Made by a program: the position numbers and the translations under genes. A model generated the notes under the pieces. That model was given only the letters and a program-made list of their open reading frames with translations. It made no database searches and was not told where the DNA came from. Of a DNA stretch of 11,367 nt, positions 5,949 through 11,367 are shown piece by piece (within the stretch, counting starts at the first letter, position 1; each line of letters starts with the position of its first letter). This stretch comes from Candidatus Moraniibacteriota bacterium (lineage in GTDB: Bacteria; Patescibacteriota; Minisyncoccia; Moranbacterales; UBA2206), in assembly GCA_003543115.1 (NCBI GenBank), contig DPJH01000051.1:1-11367 (forward strand). Direction: 5' to 3'.

Positions 5949-6413
5949 TTAACGCCTTGCTTTTTTGTCTTCTTTTTCTCTGTCAATGAAAACTATTCCG
6001 TCCAAATGATCTATTTCATGCTGCAATGCTCGCGAAAGAAGACCTTTGGCTTTAATATTTATTTCTTCTCCTTTTTCATTGAGAGCCTTTACGCGCACTT
6101 TTTCGTGCCTTTTGATAGAAATAAATTTTCCAGGGAAAGAAATGCAGCCCTCAATATCAGTTTCTTTTTTGGCTGAGGTATAGGTTATTTTAGGATTCAC
6201 TAAAACATAGGTTATTTCACTTACACGAATAACGCATAGGCGCAACGACTTTCCAACTTGAGGAGCAGCCAATCCGACTCCATTATTTTTTTCCATTGTT
6301 TCCAGCATATCCGCAATAAGCTTTTGAATGGACGGTTTTTTCACATCCAAAATCTCCTTCGCAGCTTTTCGAAGAATGGGGTTGGGATAATAGGTAATAG
6401 GTAGTTTTGCCAT
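5949..6413 (-). CDS. def: peptide deformylase
   Basis: Def removes the formyl group from the N-terminus of new proteins using a bound metal, usually iron. All three family motifs are intact in this 154-residue protein: GVGLAAPQVG (45-54), EGCIS (88-92) and HEIDHLDG (132-139). The metal ligands are Cys90, His132 and His136, with Glu133 as the catalytic acid/base. The second motif has Ile where EGCLS is common. The gene starts four bases after the priA stop codon and is followed closely by fmt, so all three are surely co-transcribed. The basic C-terminal tail is short. Confidence 0.97.
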   Translation of the reverse strand: MAKLPITYYPNPILRKAAKEILDVKKPSIQKLIADMLETMEKNNGVGLAAPQVGKSLRLCVIRVSEITYVLVNPKITYTSAKKETDIEGCISFPGKFISIKRHEKVRVKALNEKGEEINIKAKGLLSRALQHEIDHLDGIVFIDREKEDKKARR

Positions 6414-6417
6414 TTTT

Positions 6418-8454
6418 TTAAGTTATGCTTATAGGGTCGACATCAATCAGCCAGCCAGACGGCAAAGCCAAAAGAACATTTTCTATAGCTGAGGGCAATA
6501 TTTTATTTTTTAGCTTAATAACGATCTGCTTTCGATATCGGCCGCGGATATTGGGAACATATGCATCCTGAGGTTCACTGATAATACAGAATTTTTTGTC
6601 ATTTATTGCTTCCAGTTTTTCATAGATCCTCTTCGCTTCAGCGGAAGTTTTTTCATGATTATAATCTTGAACTATGATCTTAATGATCTTTCCGAATGGA
6701 GGAAGATGAAGTGCTTTTCTTTCCGAAAGCTCTTTATTATAAAAAGATTTTAAATCTCTTTCACTGACAAATTTGTAAATTTCTTGCTGGGGGTTATATG
6801 TCTGAATGATGACCATGCCGCGCCATTTTGAATGAGGGCGATTGGATCTTCCGGCTACTTGGACCATATTGTGAAAAGCGCGGACATTGGTGGAAAAATC
6901 TGGAATAGAAAGCATATTATCCGCGTCAATTATACCAATTAAGGCCACATTTGGCAAATCCCAGCCCTTAGTCAGCATTTGAGTGCCCACCAGGATGTCA
7001 ATTTTTCGCTCTGAAAAATCCTCATAGATTCTTTCATGAGCTTGAGGTTTCAGCATGGTTTGATTGTCGACTCTGGAAATGCGGGCGCTGGGAAAGAGAC
7101 TGGAAACTTCTTTTTCAATCTTTTGCGTTCCCAGCCCGATATTTTTAAACTCGATGCCTCCGCATTTTTCGCAGCTGGCAGTGATGGAAGTTGCGAATTG
7201 GCAATGAGAACATTTATAAACTCCGCTTTTGTCATAAATAAGGGCGCTATGGCACTTGGGACAGCGCAAAACATTCTTGCAAGCCATGCAGACGGAAAAA
7301 TTGCTCATCCCTTGGCGATTGATAAAAAGAATTGTCTGCAGGTTATTTTTGAGAGCATAGGCGATTTCACTTTGCAGTTTTCGTGAAAGCGGGGAAGTGT
7401 TTATGATTTTTCCATAGGAGCCTCCGCTTTTCCAACGTTCTTTGCGCATATCGACGATCTCAATTTCCGGACCGACATAATCTTTCTTTTTAGCTCCCGG
7501 AATTTCCAAGTGGGGGATTTCAATCAATGTCGATTGTCCGACAGCTGTCTCATGGTAGGCTTCCAGACTTGGAGTGGCTGAACCGAAAATTAGTTTGCAC
7601 CCGTGAAGTTGGGACAGTTTTCGCGCCACCTCCCGGGCATCATAGCGCGGCGTCATGTCCCATTGCTTGTGCGAAATATCCTGCTCCTCATCCACCACTA
7701 TCAAGCCCAATTCTTTGAAGGGCGCAAAAACAGCCATGCGGGTGCCGATAATTATTTTTATTTCACCGGATTTTATTTTTTTCCATTTTTCCCAGTAGAT
7801 TCCTTTGGATATTTTGCTGGTAAGGATTGCCGTCTCGCTTTCTTGAAAATATCTTCCATATCTTTCTATGGCTTGAGGGGTGAGCGTGAGTTCCGGAAGC
7901 AAAATCAGAACTTGTTTATTCTTGCCTAACTTCTTGATAGCTTCGATATATATTTCTGTTTTTCCTGATCCGGCAGGACCAAGCAGAAGATAGTTTGTAG
8001 TTTTTAGTTGATAGTTTTTAGTTATGGAGCTGATAGCTTGTTTTTGTTTTTCAGTAAGGATGATTGCGGGGAAACCTTTCTCTTGCAACTTTTTTTCCGA
8101 AGTTTTTTTAGCCCTGGCTTTCACTCTCTTAGGGACAAAAGATTTAAGAACGATTCCCAAAGGAGAAAAATAGTAGCTGGCAATAAAATCCGCCAAAGCC
8201 AATTGTCTTTCATCCAGAAAGGATTCTTCCAAAACAGAGGAAACTTTTTTCAATTCAATATTGCCCAATCTTTCAAAGTCAGGCTTATGCGACAAGACCA
8301 CGCCTTCCACGCTGCGTCGGAAAAGAGGCACAGAAACTAGAGTCCCTGGAGCAATTTCAGTCTCCGCCCAATAGGAAAAAGACTGATTCCGGGAAAGGGG
8401 AATGCGGGTGATAGGGGCTATTTCAATAAGAATTTTTCCATTGTTTTTCTTCAT
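6418..8454 (-). CDS. priA: primosomal protein N' (replication restart helicase PriA)
   Basis: PriA recognises stalled forks and reloads the replisome. The 678-residue protein has the N-terminal 3'-DNA-binding and winged-helix part (1-130), then a superfamily 2 helicase core: Walker A GPAGSGKT (159-166), DEEQ (255-258) in place of the usual DEEH, GSATPSLEA (291-299), LVGTQMLTKGWDLPN (488-502) and QVAGRSNR (532-539). The zinc-binding insertion is complete with eight cysteines (389, 392, 398, 401, 415, 418, 428, 431). The C-terminal GRYRKQ and DVDP motifs are present. An in-frame 14-base tandem repeat encodes a small insertion just before Walker A. It is the first gene of the priA-def-fmt operon. 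An extended -10 element ends six bases before the ATG, so the message may be leaderless. Confidence 0.96.
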   Translation of the reverse strand: MKKNNGKILIEIAPITRIPLSRNQSFSYWAETEIAPGTLVSVPLFRRSVEGVVLSHKPDFERLGNIELKKVSSVLEESFLDERQLALADFIASYYFSPLGIVLKSFVPKRVKARAKKTSEKKLQEKGFPAIILTEKQKQAISSITKNYQLKTTNYLLLGPAGSGKTEIYIEAIKKLGKNKQVLILLPELTLTPQAIERYGRYFQESETAILTSKISKGIYWEKWKKIKSGEIKIIIGTRMAVFAPFKELGLIVVDEEQDISHKQWDMTPRYDAREVARKLSQLHGCKLIFGSATPSLEAYHETAVGQSTLIEIPHLEIPGAKKKDYVGPEIEIVDMRKERWKSGGSYGKIINTSPLSRKLQSEIAYALKNNLQTILFINRQGMSNFSVCMACKNVLRCPKCHSALIYDKSGVYKCSHCQFATSITASCEKCGGIEFKNIGLGTQKIEKEVSSLFPSARISRVDNQTMLKPQAHERIYEDFSERKIDILVGTQMLTKGWDLPNVALIGIIDADNMLSIPDFSTNVRAFHNMVQVAGRSNRPHSKWRGMVIIQTYNPQQEIYKFVSERDLKSFYNKELSERKALHLPPFGKIIKIIVQDYNHEKTSAEAKRIYEKLEAINDKKFCIISEPQDAYVPNIRGRYRKQIVIKLKNKILPSAIENVLLALPSGWLIDVDPISIT
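7991..8024. repeat. short tandem repeat inside priA
   Basis: TAGTTTTTAGTT occurs at 7998-8009 and again at 8012-8023, a 14-base period, preceded by a partial unit at 7991. On the coding strand it encodes TKNYQLKTTNY (residues about 145-155), between the helicase lead-in and Walker A. The reading frame is kept although 14 is not a multiple of three. Confidence 0.6.
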
Positions 8455-8460
8455 AGTCTA

Positions 8461-8469
8461 AGCATATCA
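8461..8469 (-). promoter_or_regulatory. extended -10 element of the priA operon
   Basis: On the minus strand TGATATGCT ends at 8461, a TGn-TATGCT extended -10. Six bases follow before the ATG at 8454, which puts the expected start of transcription at or next to the A of the start codon. No good -35 is seen at normal spacing, as often accepted for extended -10 promoters. Confidence 0.5.
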
Positions 8470-8499
8470 CAAATCAGAGAAAGATGTAGGCGCAAGTTC

Positions 8500-8528
8500 T
8501 TGCTAAAAATCCGAATTTTTGCTATACT
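8500..8528 (+). promoter_or_regulatory. extended -10 promoter of the small two-gene operon
   Basis: TTGCTA (8500-8505), a 17-base spacer and TATACT (8523-8528) preceded by TGC give a strong extended -10 promoter. Transcription would start near 8535. It is divergent from the priA promoter, whose -10 lies about 30 bases to the left. Confidence 0.72.
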
Positions 8529-8603
8529 GATTTTCCAGTTCTTAATAGTAAAAATGATCAATTTTAGCAGTTGAGAGACAAAGCTCACAGAAAAGGAATA
8601 TTC

Positions 8604-8984
8604 ATGGATTGGAGACTGGCAGAAATGATTTTTAAATGGGACGTGGATCAAGAAAACACTAAAGGCTTCTATTACGTGCATCCTGGGCAGCCGAACAGTA
8701 TTTTTTTTGAAATACAAGTCGCTGAAAAAGGTTCTCATTGGATAACTTTCACTTTGGAAGCCTACATGGCTGAGTTTTTTCTGGTAGGCATCACGGAGGA
8801 AAACGCCTTTGGGCAAGAAGAGGATTATAGGATTTTGCCTATCGGTTTTGCAGAGGCGGAAGACGCGGTAATGACATTTGTGGAAACCATAATTATAAAA
8901 ACACTTTTGCTTTCAACTGCGGAGGAAGTGCTTCGGGAAACTCTGATCGGAGAAATATTAGAAAAAGAACTTGAACTTTCATAG
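8604..8984 (+). CDS. hypothetical protein, 126 aa, first gene of a two-gene operon
   Basis: I do not recognise this family. The small acidic protein has no signal peptide and no clear membrane segment. Its first half looks strand-rich with many aromatics (GFYYVHPGQ, FFEIQVAEKG, WITFTLEAY), and its last 50 residues look helical and acidic (DAVMTFVETIIIK to the end). There are no cysteines and no catalytic motif. I chose the ATG at 8604 because AAAAGGA lies about seven bases upstream; the frame stays open to a TTG at 8571, which lacks a ribosome binding site. A strong promoter lies at 8500-8528. The next gene follows after 49 bases and shares the transcript, so the two products may act together. 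Confidence 0.75.
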   Translation: MDWRLAEMIFKWDVDQENTKGFYYVHPGQPNSIFFEIQVAEKGSHWITFTLEAYMAEFFLVGITEENAFGQEEDYRILPIGFAEAEDAVMTFVETIIIKTLLLSTAEEVLRETLIGEILEKELELS

Positions 8985-9033
8985 TGTATAAGAAAAATCC
9001 ATTACGCTAAAAGCTTGGAAAAGGAGGGTTGCT

Positions 9034-9405
9034 TTGAGAAAAGAAAAAATCAAAAGTCCAAACATACCCCAAGAAAGTTGGGAACTGTCCGGCACGATCT
9101 GTGTCGGCAGGAAATGGAAGGAGGAAAAAGCCCATCCTTTCAAGATCAGTTTCCAGGCTTTCAACTATGGTCACGCCAGGAAGATCGCTTTAGAACGGCT
9201 CAAGGCTCTGGCAAGAAGAGAAAAAGAAGCTGAAGGAGCGGCAAAGCTTTTGTTGGACACAGTCGTTCTGGTCAATGGGACAAAATGCATGGCTCTCCTG
9301 CCACAACTGCACAATAACAGTATTATGTATGCAGTTCGCCCAGCGCTCGTTTTTGAAAATCTTCCAATGGCAACAATAGTTGCATTAGATGGAGAACGAT
9401 TATGA
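9034..9405 (+). CDS. hypothetical protein, 123 aa, TTG start, second gene of the operon
   Basis: I do not recognise this family. The protein is basic in its first half, with a likely strand (SGTICVGRKW), a probable helix (ARKIALERLKALARREKEAEGAAKL written here as residues about 48-73) and a C-terminal part with strands (TVVLVNGTKCMALLP). There is a single pair of cysteines (Cys22 and Cys84 approximately), no membrane segment and no known catalytic motif. The start codon is TTG, well supported by AAGGAGGG at 9021-9028 six bases upstream; no ATG nearby would fit. It ends with TGA, followed almost at once by a strong terminator. Its charged helix and strand make-up could suit nucleic-acid or protein binding, but that is a guess. 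Confidence 0.75.
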   Translation: MRKEKIKSPNIPQESWELSGTICVGRKWKEEKAHPFKISFQAFNYGHARKIALERLKALARREKEAEGAAKLLLDTVVLVNGTKCMALLPQLHNNSIMYAVRPALVFENLPMATIVALDGERL

Positions 9406-9410
9406 GACTA

Positions 9411-9455
9411 AAAGACACTCCACCGAGAATTCGGTGCCGAGTGTCTTTATTTTTT
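9411..9455 (+). terminator. strong intrinsic terminator of the two-gene operon
   Basis: AAAGACACTC (9411-9420) pairs perfectly with GAGTGTCTTT (9439-9448). The stem continues inward as CACCGA/TCGGTG with a two-base bulge and a four-base loop. Six T at 9450-9455 follow. It begins six bases after the stop codon. Confidence 0.92.
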
Positions 9456-9714
9456 AAAGTGGGGGATATTTTGCGAGCTCAACAATTTTTTAAAATAATC
9501 CCGTCCCGAAAAATTTAAAATCATAAATTGAAGCTTGTGAGCGTTAAAAAATTTCCTACTAGCTTTCCTTTTAACATTTTCGGGAATTTTAGCGAACAAG
9601 CTGAAAATTTATTTTTAAATTTTGCTTGGACGGCCTTTTTCTTTTTTGCCACTTTTCTTTTGGGAAAAGAAAAATGGCGCATATATTCGCCAAAAATAGC
9701 GCAAGGGAGTAGAA
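9456..9714. other. non-coding block with several inverted repeats
   Basis: Short frames are open on both strands, but none has a ribosome binding site or a protein-like composition. The block holds AGCTTGT (9532-9538) with ACAAGCT (9596-9602) enclosing GTTAAAA (9543-9549) with TTTTAAC (9569-9575). A competing pair is TCCCGAAAA (9504-9512) with TTTTCGGGA (9577-9585). The palindromic repeat at 9648-9685 follows. I see no known RNA family. Confidence 0.45.
9648..9685 (+). repeat. palindromic repeat, copy 1 (upstream of the last gene)
   Basis: The stem pairs GCCACTTTTCTTTT with AAAAGAAAAATGGC around the loop GGG. Read on the same strand it matches the reverse complement of the hairpin at 11299-11339, differing by two single-base indels and one substitution, so the two are diverged copies in opposite orientation. 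Confidence 0.6.
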
Positions 9715-9720
9715 TATAAT
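9715..9720 (+). promoter_or_regulatory. possible -10 box of the last gene
   Basis: A perfect TATAAT lies 44 bases upstream of the ATG at 9765. No matching -35 is seen at 16-18 bases, so this is tentative. Confidence 0.35.
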
Positions 9721-9764
9721 CATTAAATATATTGAAAGATAACATAATTTTTTAAAATAATATT

Positions 9765-11255
9765 ATGGAAAACATCAGCTTTAGAAAAAACATACTGGTT
9801 ATCGGATCTTTTGCATTGGCCCTGTATTGGGCGGTTTTTCTGTGGAATTTTTGGTCGGTTTTTATTGATGCTTTAGGTTTCAATATGACCGTTTTTATCC
9901 TGGGCGTGCTGGCGCTATTTTTTCTCCTGATCGGCATTGAGGCGGTGAAAAAGAACCATTCCTGGGTTTTGCCTGTCGCTCTCATTTCCCTCAGTTTTTC
10001 ACTTTGGGAAAATCCTTTCCTGAAAACCGTCAACATCCTTATTCTCCCTTTTGTGCTGACCATATTTTTTGCGTACTCACTTTCGTCCAAAAGAGAAATG
10101 AGCATCAAGTTTGCGATCATATCCATTGCGGAAAGGGTCATTCTTGTCACCAAGATAAAAGAGGCGCTTGGTTTGGTTTTTAGGCAAACCTCGACAAATA
10201 AGGATTCCAAATTAAAATTATTATCCAGAATAATGCTGGGATCGATCTTGTTCCTGGTCCTAGCCCTGACCATATTCATCCCGCTCCTATCAGCGGCAGA
10301 TCCTGCTTTCGCGGAGCTTATGAAAGGAATAGTCGAGTGGGTGAATGAGATAATTTCCTTCCAATATGTCAATCGCATAGCCTTCGCTTTCGTTGCGGCT
10401 TTCTTGATCATCAGCTATTTTCTTTCTTTTCGCAGGAAAACATCCACAGGTGATCAAGATCCTCCAAGCGATGGAAGACTTTTTGATCCCATTGTTTCCG
10501 GAATCGTGCTGGGCGGAGTGCTGGCTCTCTACCTGTTGTTCCTTGCCACTCAACTGACTCATCTTTGGATCAATCAGTTGCCCTATGATTTCAGCGAAAC
10601 CGTGCGCCTAGTGAAGAGCGGATTCTGGCAGCTATTCGTTCTTTCTGTTATAAATATAATCTTCTTTTTCGGTTATTTTCGAAAAACGAACAATGCAGTC
10701 CAAAGCATCCTGAAAATATTTATCGTCGCTTCATTTCTGCTTCTTGCTTCAGCCGGCCATCGCATGTTTCTCTATGCGTTCAACTACGGCCTGAGCTATG
10801 AAAAGTTCTTTGCTTCCTATACGGTCATATATCTGGCCGTTGTTTTCATCTGGCTGGCTTTCCAACTTTTCGCCAATCGCTCCGGCAATATCTCAAAATT
10901 CCTGATTTTCTTCACGCTTTGGATGTATGCGATTTTGACCGTCATGCCGGTCGAGCGGATCATTTTTTCCACCAATGTCAATTTGTCTTTTGAATTTGAT
11001 TCGAGAATAAAACTAAACGAATTGCGGATGCTTTCTTACGATGTTTTACCCCTGGTGACAGCCCACAGCAAGGATGAGCAGTGGCAAAAAGATTGGTGCT
11101 CTTGGGCGCAGAGTGCAATACGATCCACAGAAAGGAAAAAGTGGTATGAGAAAAATCTGTCCAACTTTGCCACAGCCGATCTTCCGGAAAAATGGAAGAC
11201 CGGGGCGTGTGATTCTGAGGCAGATAAAAGTCTCAATAGCAATTCTGATGAATAA
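9765..11255 (+). CDS. large multi-pass membrane protein, DUF4173/DUF4153-like
   Basis: The 496-residue protein has about eleven hydrophobic segments (near residues 10-34, 42-60, 68-84, 88-106, 155-176, 204-222, 244-265, 287-304, 313-330, 347-369 and 377-395) and a soluble C-terminal tail of about 95 residues with WQKDWCSW and a charged end. AADPAFAEL (177-185) and the later SGFWQLFVLSVIN (285-297) match the pattern I know for DUF4173/DUF4153 proteins, whose function is unknown. It is an integral membrane protein, possibly a transporter or envelope factor. The ATG has no Shine-Dalgarno site and is preceded directly by an AT-rich motif. It stands alone between two related palindromic repeats. 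The coding sequence looks richer in G+C than its flanks. Confidence 0.8.
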   Translation: MENISFRKNILVIGSFALALYWAVFLWNFWSVFIDALGFNMTVFILGVLALFFLLIGIEAVKKNHSWVLPVALISLSFSLWENPFLKTVNILILPFVLTIFFAYSLSSKREMSIKFAIISIAERVILVTKIKEALGLVFRQTSTNKDSKLKLLSRIMLGSILFLVLALTIFIPLLSAADPAFAELMKGIVEWVNEIISFQYVNRIAFAFVAAFLIISYFLSFRRKTSTGDQDPPSDGRLFDPIVSGIVLGGVLALYLLFLATQLTHLWINQLPYDFSETVRLVKSGFWQLFVLSVINIIFFFGYFRKTNNAVQSILKIFIVASFLLLASAGHRMFLYAFNYGLSYEKFFASYTVIYLAVVFIWLAFQLFANRSGNISKFLIFFTLWMYAILTVMPVERIIFSTNVNLSFEFDSRIKLNELRMLSYDVLPLVTAHSKDEQWQKDWCSWAQSAIRSTERKKWYEKNLSNFATADLPEKWKTGACDSEADKSLNSNSDE

Positions 11256-11298
11256 AAAACAATATAATATTTTACGCCATATTTTCTAGTACACGAAT

Positions 11299-11346
11299 AT
11301 AGGCGCCATTTTCTTTTCCCAAAAGAAAATGGCGCCTATTCTTTTT
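11299..11346 (+). terminator. long perfect hairpin terminator; palindromic repeat copy 2
   Basis: A 19-bp perfect stem (11299-11317 with 11321-11339, containing AGGCGCCATTTTC) closes on the loop CCC and is followed by TCTTTTT. It lies 44 bases after the stop codon and should terminate the last gene. It is an inverted, diverged copy of the repeat at 9648-9685. Confidence 0.85.
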
Positions 11347-11367
11347 GAAGCTTGCTTGTCCTGGCGT

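Noticed and set aside
8451..8816. Minus-strand frame before priA
   Set aside because: It covers the divergent promoters and the antisense of the 8604 gene, and has no family resemblance.
9015..9233. Alternative frame starting at an ATG before the TTG gene
   Set aside because: Its ATG is not spaced correctly from the AAGGAGGG site, and the TTG frame continues to the terminator.
9521..9745. Short frames on both strands between the terminator and the last gene
   Set aside because: Both are low-complexity Lys or Phe rich translations of inverted repeats, with no ribosome binding site.
9752..10411. 219-codon minus-strand frame under the membrane protein gene
   Set aside because: The plus-strand product is a coherent multi-pass membrane protein; the antisense frame has a shuffled composition and no ribosome binding site.

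Overview
The window is AT-rich, gene-dense bacterial DNA that looks like a member of the Candidate Phyla Radiation (Patescibacteria), probably of the Parcubacteria group. This lineage is inferred, not proven. The evidence is a short Obg without its C-terminal domain, a DUF5652-like two-helix membrane protein, streamlined housekeeping genes that mostly lack Shine-Dalgarno sites, many small proteins without recognisable family, and a stand-alone GIY-YIG nuclease beside a tRNA. TAA, TAG and TGA all end genes, so the standard bacterial code fits.

Layout from left to right: (1) 1-524, one small orphan gene with a clear promoter, a 14-bp palindrome in its leader, a strong ribosome binding site and a terminator. 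(2) 564-1112, a leftward unit: a 5'-leader hairpin, tRNA-Gln(CUG) with encoded CCA, an imperfect hairpin, a GIY-YIG nuclease gene, a second imperfect hairpin, a 14-bp copy of the tRNA 3' end, and a bidirectional terminator. (3) 1113-1438, an AT-rich intergenic region with inverted repeats and a rightward extended -10 promoter. (4) 1439-4101, a rightward cluster: RsuA/RluB-type pseudouridine synthase, Obg GTPase, DUF5652-like protein, and a membrane-anchored protein with a GAF-like region. (5) 8454-4104, a leftward operon priA-def-fmt followed by a membrane-anchored tandem rhodanese-like protein without catalytic cysteines. (6) 8500-9455, a rightward pair of small unknown genes with a strong promoter, strong ribosome binding sites and a strong terminator. 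(7) 9456-9764, a non-coding block with inverted repeats. (8) 9765-11255, a large DUF4173/DUF4153-like membrane protein, flanked by two related long palindromic repeats, the second of which is its terminator.

Functionally, most of the window serves translation and genome maintenance: rRNA pseudouridylation, ribosome assembly (Obg), initiator Met-tRNA formylation (Fmt), N-terminal deformylation (Def), replication restart (PriA) and a glutamine tRNA. The most unusual item is the compact tRNA-Gln/GIY-YIG unit, which has the organisation expected of a very small mobile or homing-type element inserted at a tRNA 3' end. That reading rests on sequence structure alone and needs comparison with related genomes.
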